From Hydrogenophaga sp. (GTDB lineage: Bacteria > Pseudomonadota > Gammaproteobacteria > Burkholderiales > Burkholderiaceae_C), in contig JAGXRS010000403.1 in NCBI GenBank assembly GCA_018335615.1, forward strand, positions 1 through 11,143: 11,143 nucleotides of DNA, given 5' to 3'. The notes under the pieces were generated by a model, which did not search any database, was not told the origin of the DNA, and saw only the letters and a list, made by a program, of their open reading frames with translations. The first letter of the stretch is position 1. The number at the start of each line of letters is the position of its first letter. Of the stretch, positions 1-5,954 are shown piece after piece. The position numbers were made by a program, and so were the translations under genes.

Positions 1-534
1 CCCGCCGATGAGGTCGATGCAGTAGGGAACGGCGGCAAAAATGCCGTTGACGCGCACCGAGCCGTCGGCGTTCTTCGCGCCTTCCAGCGTCTCGGCAATG
101 GCCTTGGGCTGGCCCGGCAGGTTGATGATGAGGCTGTTGCCCCGGATCACCGCCACCTGGCGCGAGAGGATGGCGGTGGGCACGAAGGCCAGGCTGATCT
201 GGCGCATCTGCTCGCCGAACCCGGGCATTTCCTTGTGGGCCACGGCCAGCGTGGCCTCGGGCGTCACGTCGCGCAGGGCCGGGCCGGTGCCGCCGGTGGT
301 GAGCACCAGCGAGCAGCCCGCGTCCACCAGCTCGATCAGCGTGGCGCTGATGCCCTCAACCTCGTCCGGAATCAGGCGCGGCTCGAAGGTGATGGGGTTT
401 TTCAGCGCGCGGCTGAGCCAGTCCTGCAGGGCGGGCAGGCCCTTGTCTTCGTAGACGCCGCTGCTGGCGCGGTCGCTGATGGAGACGATGCCGATGCGCA
501 CCGGCTCGGCGGCTGAGGTCGTGGTGTCGTTCAT
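1..534 (-). CDS. mog: Molybdopterin adenylyltransferase Mog (partial, C-terminal end beyond window)
   Basis: The visible 178 codons encode a MoaB/Mog-family protein. Mog adenylylates molybdopterin with ATP to give adenylyl-MPT, the step before molybdate insertion in cytoplasmic molybdenum cofactor synthesis. Seen motifs are the N-terminal strand RIGIVSISDRASSG (about 13-26), the signature TTGGTGPALRDVTPEA (79-94), EMPGFGEQMR (102-111) and NLPGQPKAI (138-146). E. coli Mog is about 195 residues, so only a short C-terminal tail is missing. The ATG (532-534 read on the minus strand) overlaps the darP stop as ATGA, and no Shine-Dalgarno precedes it, so translation is probably coupled to darP. Its product would supply cofactor to the nitrate reductase at the other end of the window, which is inference. 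MoaB is a close paralogue, but the length and DVTPEA context favour Mog. Confidence 0.93.
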   Translation of the reverse strand, partial: MNDTTTSAAEPVRIGIVSISDRASSGVYEDKGLPALQDWLSRALKNPITFEPRLIPDEVEGISATLIELVDAGCSLVLTTGGTGPALRDVTPEATLAVAHKEMPGFGEQMRQISLAFVPTAILSRQVAVIRGNSLIINLPGQPKAIAETLEGAKNADGSVRVNGIFAAVPYCIDLIGG

Positions 535-1196
535 GGCTGTTCGGTGTCGGCGGGTTCGTCGCTGTCGGTGCCGTCCGCGGCTTCGCCGCGGTTCAGCACT
601 TCCTTGACCAGCTGGAAGATGTCGCGGTAGGCCTTGCCGTGGCGCACGGCCACGCCGGGGGCTTCCTGCGCCTGCGAGGCCTGCGCGTCCTTGCGGGCCT
701 GGCGGATCAGGGCACGCAGCTGCTGCACGTCGGCCCCGGTGTCGATCTGCAGCCAGCGGGTGAGGGCGTCGTCGTCGGCAATGAGCTGATCGCGCCACTG
801 CTCAGCCTGGTGCAGCGACAGCGTGCCCTTGGCCGAGCCCTTGTTCTGCTCGTCCAGCGCGGCTTCGATGGCGGCGATGGTCTCTTCGGGCTGGCCGCGC
901 ATGAGCTTGCCGATGAACTGCATCTGGCGCCGGCGGCCTTCGAAATTGGTGATCTTGCGGGCGTCGGCCACGGCGTCCAGCAGTTTCTCGGGCAGGTCGA
1001 GCCGCTTGGTGAGGTCGGCTCGCAGGGTGAGCAGGCTTTCGCCGAGCTCCTGCAGCCGGTCGCTGTGTTTCTTGAGGTCGGTCTTGCTCATGTCGGCCGA
1101 GCCTTTGAGCTCGCGTTTGAGCTCCAGGTCCAGTTCGCTGCCGAGGGCAACAAAGTGGCCGCGGACGAAATAGCCTTTGGTGGGTTTGCGGGACAT
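531..1196 (-). CDS. darP: Dual-action ribosomal maturation protein DarP (YjgA, DUF615)
   Basis: This 221-residue soluble protein belongs to the YjgA/DUF615 family, renamed DarP in E. coli, where it binds late 50S precursors and assists large-subunit assembly. Seen features are a basic N-terminus (MSRKPTKGYFVRG), a helical charged region, the family core EGRRRQMQFIGKLMR (86-100), a second helical segment with QQLRALIRQARKD (158-170), and KAYRDIFQLVKEV (188-200). An acidic tail follows. It is longer than the 183-residue E. coli protein, mostly in the tail and a central insertion. I chose the ATG at 1196 because conservation begins at MSRKP; the frame stays open farther upstream without family-like sequence. 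No Shine-Dalgarno is visible before the ATG. It lies divergent to pmbA, the same arrangement as in E. coli, and shares an ATGA overlap with mog. Confidence 0.93.
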   Translation of the reverse strand: MSRKPTKGYFVRGHFVALGSELDLELKRELKGSADMSKTDLKKHSDRLQELGESLLTLRADLTKRLDLPEKLLDAVADARKITNFEGRRRQMQFIGKLMRGQPEETIAAIEAALDEQNKGSAKGTLSLHQAEQWRDQLIADDDALTRWLQIDTGADVQQLRALIRQARKDAQASQAQEAPGVAVRHGKAYRDIFQLVKEVLNRGEAADGTDSDEPADTEQP

Positions 1197-1313
1197 CTGA
1201 GTAGGGGTACCCCCGGCGGCGCCCGCTGACCAGGGCGACCGTGCCACCTGGGTGGCGCGAAGGGGGATGGGTGGAAACAAGGGTTTGGGGCGACAAGTAT
1301 CATAGCCGTCGAC
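1197..1313. promoter_or_regulatory. Divergent darP/pmbA intergenic region with weak promoter-like sequence
   Basis: These 117 bp separate two divergent genes, so promoters for both must lie here or just inside the genes. The only AT-rich stretch is ACAAGTATCATAG near 1294-1306. Read forward, TATCAT (1298-1303) fits a -10 box five of six and would start transcription about 4 nt before the pmbA ATG. Read backward, TATGAT (1299-1304) could be a -10 for darP. Neither has a convincing -35 box at proper spacing. A GGGGTACCCC palindrome sits at 1204-1213, just before the darP start. No ribosome binding site is visible for either gene. Confidence 0.3.
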
Positions 1314-2771
1314 ATGAAAAAAGCATCGAACACCCCGGCCCGCGCTCGCGCGACACCCCCCATCCCCTCTGCGAGCGCCAGCGCCGACCCGCGTGCACCG
1401 CTCGCCGGTTTCCAATACGCGCGCAGCCAGTTCGAGGAGCTGGTGGATCTGGCCCTGGGCCATGCGAAGCTGCTGGGCGCGGCCGACGCCGCGGCCGAGG
1501 TGTCGGAAGGCGCCGGCCTGAGCGTCTCGGTGCGCAAGGGCGAGCTGGAGAACGTGGAGCGCAACCGCGACAAGTCACTGGGCGTCACGGTCTACCTGGG
1601 GCAGAAGCGCGGCAACGCGTCCACATCCGACTTTTCGCCCGACGCGGTGCGTCAGACGGTGCAGGCCGCCTACGACATCGCGCGCTTCACGGCGGAAGAC
1701 CCGGTGGCCGGCCTGCCCGACGCGGCCGACGTGGCCGACAGCTACCCCGACCTCGACCTCTTCTACCCTTGGGCCATCGATTCCCAGCAGGCGATGCAGA
1801 TCGCCCTGGCCTGCGAGGCGGCGGCCTTCAAGACCAGCAAGAAGATCACCAACAGCGAAGGCGCGGGCGTGTCGGCCCAGCAGTCGCACTTCTTCACCGC
1901 TCATATGCGCGGCGGCGAGCGCGGCAAGCCCGGCATCTTCAGCGGGGGCTACGCCAGTTCGCGCCACAGCTTGTCGGTGGCGCCGATCGCGGGCAAGGGC
2001 GCGAACATGGAGCGCGACGCCTGGTACAGCTCCATGCGCGACCCGTCCGAACTGGCCAGTGCCGAGGCGGTAGGACGCTACGCCGCCGAGCGCGCGCTGG
2101 CGCGGCTGAACGGCCGCAAGATCGCCACCGTCGAATGCCCGGTGTTGTTCGAATCCACACTGGCCGCCGGTCTGCTGGGCGCCTATGTGCAGGCCACCAG
2201 CGGTGGCGCGCTGTACCGCAAGACCACCTTCCTGAACGACAGCTTGGGTAAGCGGGTGATGCCCAAGCACCTCGACATCCTGGAGGACCCGCATGTGCCC
2301 AAGGGCAAGGGCAGCTCGCCGTTCGACGACGAAGGCGTGCGCACCGCACCGCGCAAGGTGCTGGCCGCCGGCCGCGTGCAAGGCTACTTCCTGGGCAGCT
2401 ACTCGGCCCGCAAGCTGGGCATGCACACCACCGGCAACGCCGGCGGTTCGCACAACCTCACCCTCACCAGCCGCCTGACCGCGCGCGGCGACGACCTCAA
2501 GGCCATGTTCCGCAAGCTCGGGCGTGGCCTGTTCGTGACCGAGCTGATGGGCCAGGGCGTCAACTACGTGACCGGCGACTACTCGCGCGGCGCCTCAGGC
2601 TACTGGGTGGAGAACGGAGAGATCGCCTATCCCGTGCACGAGATCACCATCGCCGGCAACCTGAAAGACATGTTCAAGGGCATCGACGCGGTGGGAGCCG
2701 ATGTGTACACCTACGGCGCCAAGACCGTGGGCTCCATCCTCATCAACCGGATGAAGGTCGCAGGCTCCTGA
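1314..2771 (+). CDS. pmbA: Metalloprotease-related protein PmbA/TldE
   Basis: This 485-residue protein is the TldE/PmbA subunit of the TldD-TldE protease, a cytoplasmic heterodimer that processes unfolded peptides. In E. coli it is needed for microcin B17 maturation and CcdA turnover. Similarity to E. coli PmbA is recognisable throughout: an N-terminal block around GELENVERNRDKSLGVTVY (76-94), a middle EGVRT block, and the C-terminal blocks VTELMGQGV (408-416) and GDYSRGASGYWVENGEI (421-437), then EITIAGNLKDM. As known for TldE, the HExxxH zinc motif of TldD is not seen, so catalysis would rest with a TldD partner encoded elsewhere. The protein carries about 30 extra low-complexity Ala/Pro/Ser residues at the N-terminus. 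The ATG at 1314 has no Shine-Dalgarno, so a start slightly downstream is possible. The permease gene follows 2 bp after its stop. Confidence 0.95.
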   Translation: MKKASNTPARARATPPIPSASASADPRAPLAGFQYARSQFEELVDLALGHAKLLGAADAAAEVSEGAGLSVSVRKGELENVERNRDKSLGVTVYLGQKRGNASTSDFSPDAVRQTVQAAYDIARFTAEDPVAGLPDAADVADSYPDLDLFYPWAIDSQQAMQIALACEAAAFKTSKKITNSEGAGVSAQQSHFFTAHMRGGERGKPGIFSGGYASSRHSLSVAPIAGKGANMERDAWYSSMRDPSELASAEAVGRYAAERALARLNGRKIATVECPVLFESTLAAGLLGAYVQATSGGALYRKTTFLNDSLGKRVMPKHLDILEDPHVPKGKGSSPFDDEGVRTAPRKVLAAGRVQGYFLGSYSARKLGMHTTGNAGGSHNLTLTSRLTARGDDLKAMFRKLGRGLFVTELMGQGVNYVTGDYSRGASGYWVENGEIAYPVHEITIAGNLKDMFKGIDAVGADVYTYGAKTVGSILINRMKVAGS

Positions 2772-2773
2772 CC

Positions 2774-3661
2774 GTGATCCGCCCGGAAGCCATGGCGCTG
2801 ATGGCGGCGGGCTGCTGGGCGGTGTCGAGCCTGTTCTCGGCGGCGCCGGCCCAGCGCCTGGGCGCCATCGCTTTCAGCCGCTGGCGCATGCTGTTCGCCA
2901 GCCTCATTTTGTGGAGCATGGCGCTGGCCTCGGGTGGCTGGAGCGGGCTGGATCTGTCCGCCATCGGCCTGCTGGCCCTCTCGGGCGTTGTGGGCATCTT
3001 CATCGGCGACACGGCGCTGTTTGCCTGCATGAACCGGCTCGGACCGCGCCGTTCGGGCGTGCTGTTTGCCACCCACGCCATCTTTTCCGCCGTGCTGGCC
3101 TGGCTGTTTCTGAGCGAAACGATCCAGGGCTGGGCGCTGGTGGGCAGTGCGCTGCTGGTCAGCGGCGTGATGATGGCCGTGCTCTGGGGCAAGCGCTCCG
3201 ATGAGGCGCACCAGTGGGAGGCCACGCGCGGTGCGCTGCTGACCGGCGTGCTGCTGGGGCTGGTGGCGGCACTGTGCCAGTCGGTCGCCACGCTCATGCT
3301 CAAGCCCTTGATGAGCACGGGTGTTGACGCCGTGTCGGCCTCGGCCACGCGCATGAGCATGGCCCTGCTGGCCCATATCGTCCTGCTGGCGAGTGGCTGG
3401 GGGCCGGCGCGGGCGCGGGCATCGGTGCGCTGGCGCGACGCGGTGCTGACCTGCGCCAGCGCGGCGGTGGCCATGGCGCTGGGCATGACGCTGATCCTGC
3501 GGGCCATGCACAGCGGGCAGGCCGGGCTGGTGGCGATTCTCTCGTCGGTGACGCCGGTGCTGCTCTTGCCCCTGCTGTGGCTGGTCTACCGCCGCCGGCC
3601 CGCCGCGGGCGCCTGGGCGGGTGCGCTGCTGGCGGTGTCAGGCACCGCGCTCATCCTCTGA
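2774..3661 (+). CDS. DMT-superfamily (EamA) transporter
   Basis: This 295-residue, very hydrophobic inner-membrane protein has about ten predicted transmembrane segments in two five-helix halves, the layout of EamA (drug/metabolite) transporters. The end of the first repeat is recognisable as LFLSETIQGWALVG (111-124), matching the conserved glutamate and glycine pattern of EamA helices. A polar loop near 140-152 (GKRSDEAHQWEA) separates the halves. The substrate cannot be told from sequence; family members export amino acids, metabolites or nucleotide sugars. The start is a GTG only 2 bp after the pmbA stop, with weak AAGG/CAGG-like ribosome-binding sequence inside the end of pmbA. An in-frame ATG at about 2791 would remove part of the first helix and seems less likely. 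Co-transcription with pmbA is probable. It ends convergently with the substrate-binding protein gene. Confidence 0.88.
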   Translation: MIRPEAMALMAAGCWAVSSLFSAAPAQRLGAIAFSRWRMLFASLILWSMALASGGWSGLDLSAIGLLALSGVVGIFIGDTALFACMNRLGPRRSGVLFATHAIFSAVLAWLFLSETIQGWALVGSALLVSGVMMAVLWGKRSDEAHQWEATRGALLTGVLLGLVAALCQSVATLMLKPLMSTGVDAVSASATRMSMALLAHIVLLASGWGPARARASVRWRDAVLTCASAAVAMALGMTLILRAMHSGQAGLVAILSSVTPVLLLPLLWLVYRRRPAAGAWAGALLAVSGTALIL

Positions 3662-3706
3662 CGGCGCCGGGTTGCTGGTCCGCCGCGCGCTGATACGGGG
3701 CGTGCC

Positions 3707-4918
3707 TCACTTCTTGCGCTGCACGAACAGGTTGCGCTTGGCGTCTTCGGGGTAGGCAAAGGTGATGGCACCGTTGCGCACCTGCCCCATCACCAGCATG
3801 TTGGCGGTCACGGCGTCCTTGTCTTCCAGCGAGAAGGGGCGCTCGTAGGTGGCCACCACGCCGTAGTAGACGCGCTGGATGTTCTCCAGTGCGGCCTTGA
3901 CGGCGGGGCCGCCGAACTTGCCGTCGCGGATGCCGAACAGCGCATAGGTGAGCAGGTAGGCGGTGTCGTAGGCCTGGGCCGCGGCCATGGGCACGGGGAT
4001 CTTCTGGTTGTATTTGCGGGCGTAGGCCGAGAGAAAGGCCGCGCGGCGCTCGTTGCTGGGTTCGGCGATGAAGGTCTGCGCCATCAGCGCGCCCTCGGCC
4101 GCGGCGCCCGCGCCCTTGATGAAGAACGGGAACGACAGCGGCCAGGCACCCACCTGCGGCACGTCCCAGCGCAGCTCGCGCCGGCCGTTGGCGATGGCGG
4201 CGTTCTCGGGCCCGACGGTGTAGCTGAAGATGACGTTCGCACCGGCTTCCCGCGCGGCCTTGAGCGGCTCCGTCAGGTCTTTCACACCCAGCGCGAAGCG
4301 GGCGACGTGCACCGGCTTGAGCCCTTTGGCTGCCAGCGCGGCCTCCACGTCCTTCAGCCCGGCTTCGCCATAGCCCGTCGAGTCGGCGAACACCGACACC
4401 TGGGTCCAGCCGCGCTTGATGAGGTCGTCGACCACGAACGGGGCCTGGATGGCGTCGCGCGCCGAGGTGCGAAAGATGTAGCTTTCCGGGCCCGGGAAGC
4501 GGGCGGTGATCGGGGTGCCGGTGGCGCAGGGCACGATCAGCGGGGACTTTGCTTGCTGGAACACGTCCAGCGTCTTCATGGCCACACCGGTGTTGCAGAA
4601 CCCGATGGTGGCGACCACCCCGGCCTGCATCAGCTCTTCGGCGCCCTTGAGCCCCTGGTCGGGGTTGCCCTGGTCGTCCTTGATGACCAGGGTGAGCGGG
4701 CGCCCCAGGTAGCCGCCGACCGAATTGATCTCGTCAATGGCCAGCTGGATGCCGTGCAGCATGGGCTGGCCGAAATCGGATGAGGGTCCGCTGAACGGCC
4801 CGATGACGCCGATGGGGATGGGCTGGGCCGCCGGCTGAGCCACCGCCACCGGGGCGAACAGCGTGGCGATGAGGACGGTGGATGCGGCCAGCAGGCGGCG
4901 CACGGGCGACACAGGCAT
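3707..4918 (-). CDS. Periplasmic ABC-transporter substrate-binding protein, LivK/Peripla_BP_6 type
   Basis: This 403-residue protein has a clear Sec signal peptide: basic VRR, a hydrophobic core LLAASTVLIATLFAP, and a likely cut after AVA at residue 27. The mature part begins PIPIGVIGPFSGPSSDFG and continues with HGIQLAIDEINSVGG and a KDDQGNP segment, typical of type I periplasmic binding proteins for branched-chain amino acids, amides, aromatic acids or short carboxylates. The ligand is not predictable. No permease (LivH/LivM) or ATPase (LivG/LivF) gene is next to it, so it is an orphan in this window. A strong ribosome binding site precedes the ATG, the best in the window. Upstream, TAGACT looks like a -10 box but its -35 partner is poorly spaced, so its promoter is unresolved. 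The GC content and codon use resemble those of its neighbours. Confidence 0.9.
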   Translation of the reverse strand: MPVSPVRRLLAASTVLIATLFAPVAVAQPAAQPIPIGVIGPFSGPSSDFGQPMLHGIQLAIDEINSVGGYLGRPLTLVIKDDQGNPDQGLKGAEELMQAGVVATIGFCNTGVAMKTLDVFQQAKSPLIVPCATGTPITARFPGPESYIFRTSARDAIQAPFVVDDLIKRGWTQVSVFADSTGYGEAGLKDVEAALAAKGLKPVHVARFALGVKDLTEPLKAAREAGANVIFSYTVGPENAAIANGRRELRWDVPQVGAWPLSFPFFIKGAGAAAEGALMAQTFIAEPSNERRAAFLSAYARKYNQKIPVPMAAAQAYDTAYLLTYALFGIRDGKFGGPAVKAALENIQRVYYGVVATYERPFSLEDKDAVTANMLVMGQVRNGAITFAYPEDAKRNLFVQRKK

Positions 4919-4926
4919 GAAAAAGA

Positions 4927-4932
4927 CCTCCG
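4927..4932 (-). promoter_or_regulatory. Strong ribosome binding site of the substrate-binding protein gene
   Basis: GGAGGT on the minus strand lies 8 nt before the ATG at 4918, followed by a U-rich spacer. This confirms the start and suggests efficient translation. Most other starts in the window lack such a site. Confidence 0.85.
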
Positions 4933-5004
4933 GGAAGTGCCGGGAGTCTAGGGCGTTCGCCGCGCCGGGCCCCCAAGGTTTTCCCTGAGGGCCGGTGTTC
5001 GGTT

Positions 5005-5451
5005 TCAGGGGTTCAGCGCGGCCTTCACGGCGGCCGACACCTGGCCCATGTCGGCCTTGCCGGCCAGGCGGGTCTTGACCACGCCCATGACCTTGCCCAT
5101 GTCGCCGGGGCCGCCGGCGCCCAGCTCGGCCACGATGGCCTTCACTTCTGCGGCCACCTCATCGGCCGACAGGCGCGCCGGCAGGTAGGCCTGCAGCACC
5201 TTCAGTTCGGCGCTTTCCTTGTCGGCCAGGTCCATGCGGTCGGCCTTGGTGAAGGCATCGATGCTGTCCTTGCGCTGCTTGATCAGCTTGTCCACGATGG
5301 CCACCACCATGGCGTCGTCCAGCTCCACGCGCTCGTCCACTTCCTTCTGTTTCATGGCCGCGGTGAGCAGGCGGATGGTGCCCAGGCGCTCGCTGTCCTT
5401 GGCGCGCATGGCGGCCTTCATGTCTTCGGTGATGCGTTCTTTGAGGGTCAT
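5005..5451 (-). CDS. yqeY: GatB/YqeY-domain protein
   Basis: This 148-residue cytoplasmic protein matches the YqeY family in length and in its pattern: an N-terminal helical MTLKERITEDMKAAMRAKD segment, RLGTIRLL (22-29), LIKQRKDSIDAF, LQAYLPARLS, and a C-terminal GGPGDMGKVMGVVK block resembling the tail domain of GatB in the tRNA amidotransferase. The function of the stand-alone proteins is not established; a role with tRNA or aminoacyl-tRNA is suggested only by the domain. GGAG at 5458-5461 lies 6 nt upstream of the ATG and supports the start. The gene follows rpsU in the same direction but behind a strong terminator. In many related bacteria rpsU-yqeY is followed by dnaG and rpoD; here a substrate-binding protein gene follows instead. 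Confidence 0.92.
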   Translation of the reverse strand: MTLKERITEDMKAAMRAKDSERLGTIRLLTAAMKQKEVDERVELDDAMVVAIVDKLIKQRKDSIDAFTKADRMDLADKESAELKVLQAYLPARLSADEVAAEVKAIVAELGAGGPGDMGKVMGVVKTRLAGKADMGQVSAAVKAALNP

Positions 5452-5472
5452 GGTGAACTCCGGTGGGTCGGG

Positions 5473-5498
5473 CGGGGAAATGGGCCCGGGGAAATGGG
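5473..5498. repeat. 12-bp tandem direct repeat in the yqeY leader
   Basis: CGGGGAAATGGG occurs exactly at 5473-5484 and again at 5487-5498, separated by CC. On the yqeY transcript it reads as two CCCATTTCCCCG units between the rpsU terminator and the yqeY ribosome binding site. It may be a protein-binding pair, or simply a slippage duplication; nothing else marks it as regulatory. Confidence 0.6.
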
Positions 5499-5510
5499 GG
5501 GCGTCAGAAA

Positions 5511-5550
5511 CAGAAAAGCCCGCACGAGCGTCCTCTGGCGGGCTTTTCTG
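5511..5550 (-). terminator. Rho-independent terminator after rpsU
   Basis: A perfect 13-bp inverted repeat has arms CAGAAAAGCCCGC (5511-5523) and GCGGGCTTTTCTG (5538-5550) around a 14-nt loop. The loop itself can pair GAG with CTC. On the minus strand the GC-rich stem is followed by TTTTCTGTTTCTG, a typical intrinsic terminator. The flanking A and T tracts make it symmetric, so it could work in both directions. It lies between rpsU and yqeY, so it should end most rpsU transcripts and let only read-through reach yqeY. Confidence 0.9.
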
Positions 5551-5554
5551 GCGC

Positions 5555-5572
5555 TGCCGGGCGAACCCGGCA
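5555..5572 (-). other. UUCG-loop hairpin in the rpsU 3' untranslated region
   Basis: A perfect 7-bp stem TGCCGGG/CCCGGCA closes a 4-nt loop that reads UUCG on the rpsU transcript. It starts about 12 nt after the rpsU stop and directly precedes the main terminator, giving two hairpins in tandem. It has no T tract of its own, so it is more likely a stabilising 3' structure than a separate terminator. Confidence 0.65.
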
Positions 5573-5584
5573 ACTCGGTGAGGC

Positions 5585-5797
5585 TCAGTACAGCTTCTTG
5601 GGCAACTGCATGCTGCGCACGCGCTTGTAGTGGCGCTTGACGGCGGCAGCCTTCTTGCGCTTGCGCTCGGCGGTGGGCTTCTCGTAGAACTCGCGGGCGC
5701 GCAAGTCGGTCAGCAGGCCGAGCTTTTCGATGGTGCGCTTGAAGCGGCGCAGGGCGACGTCAAAGGGTTCGTTGTCTTTTACGCGGATGGTCGTCAT
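5585..5797 (-). CDS. rpsU: 30S ribosomal protein S21
   Basis: This 70-residue, strongly basic protein is S21 of the small ribosomal subunit, which sits near the 3' end of 16S rRNA and helps translation initiation. The start MTTIRVKDNEPFDVALRRF, the central EKLGLLTDLRAREFYEKP and the lysine/arginine-rich tail ending QLPKKLY are diagnostic for betaproteobacterial S21. The frame remains open upstream to a TTG at 5869, but conservation begins at the ATG at 5797. No Shine-Dalgarno is present; the bases before the ATG are pyrimidine-rich (TTTCCTCTTCA). The gene has its own promoter with about 120 nt of leader, and two tandem hairpins behind it. It leads a leftward group with yqeY. Confidence 0.97.
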   Translation of the reverse strand: MTTIRVKDNEPFDVALRRFKRTIEKLGLLTDLRAREFYEKPTAERKRKKAAAVKRHYKRVRSMQLPKKLY

Positions 5798-5803
5798 TGA
5801 AGA

Positions 5804-5813
5804 GGAAATTTCC
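5804..5813. repeat. GGAAATTTCC palindrome just before the rpsU start
   Basis: A perfect 10-bp palindrome is centred about 11 nt upstream of the rpsU ATG, where a ribosome binding site would normally sit. It might be a protein site or part of an RNA structure. A chance occurrence is also possible. Confidence 0.45.
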
Positions 5814-5873
5814 AGAGTGCACAGAAAGAGGATGAACGGGAAGATCGGGCCCAGGCATCGTTTCTGCAAAGTT

Positions 5874-5907
5874 CCCCCGCCTGTTAACTAGTATTGGCCG
5901 GCGGGGG
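5874..5907 (-). promoter_or_regulatory. GC-rich hairpin in the rpsU leader
   Basis: Perfect 8-bp arms CCCCCGCC and GGCGGGGG enclose an 18-nt loop containing ACTAGTTAAC. On the minus-strand transcript it begins about 13 nt after the predicted start of transcription. It is followed by AACTTTG rather than a uridine run, so it is not a typical terminator. It may stabilise the 5' end, act in translational control of rpsU, or slow read-through from the upstream flavoprotein gene. Confidence 0.6.
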
Positions 5908-5926
5908 TTTGCCAGCAAAGCCTCGG

Positions 5927-5954
5927 ATTATAGCCTCATGCGCGCCGTGTTCAA
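5927..5954 (-). promoter_or_regulatory. Sigma-70-type promoter of rpsU
   Basis: On the minus strand, TTGAAC (5949-5954, four of six bases matching TTGACA) is followed after 16 bp by a perfect TATAAT (5927-5932). Transcription should start near 5920, giving a leader of about 123 nt before the rpsU ATG. The -35 box overlaps the TGA stop codon of the upstream flavoprotein gene. This is the best promoter match in the window and fits a highly expressed ribosomal protein gene. Confidence 0.8.

Noticed and set aside
1241..2251. Plus-strand open frame of 336 codons in another frame of pmbA
   Set aside because: It is very rich in Arg and Gly and has no recognisable domain, while the pmbA frame matches its family over the full length.
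3662..3706. Terminator between the convergent permease and binding-protein genes
   Set aside because: The 45-bp gap is GC-rich but shows no stable stem followed by a T run on either strand.
4983..5010. CCCTGA/TCAGGG inverted repeat at the end of yqeY as a terminator
   Set aside because: The arms are only 6 bp with a 16-nt loop, one arm covers the stop codon, and no uridine run follows (AAAACC).
5740..5850. Upstream open frame in the rpsU leader starting ATGCCTGGG and overlapping the rpsU start
   Set aside because: It lacks a ribosome binding site and shows no leader-peptide features such as repeated codons. Likely chance.
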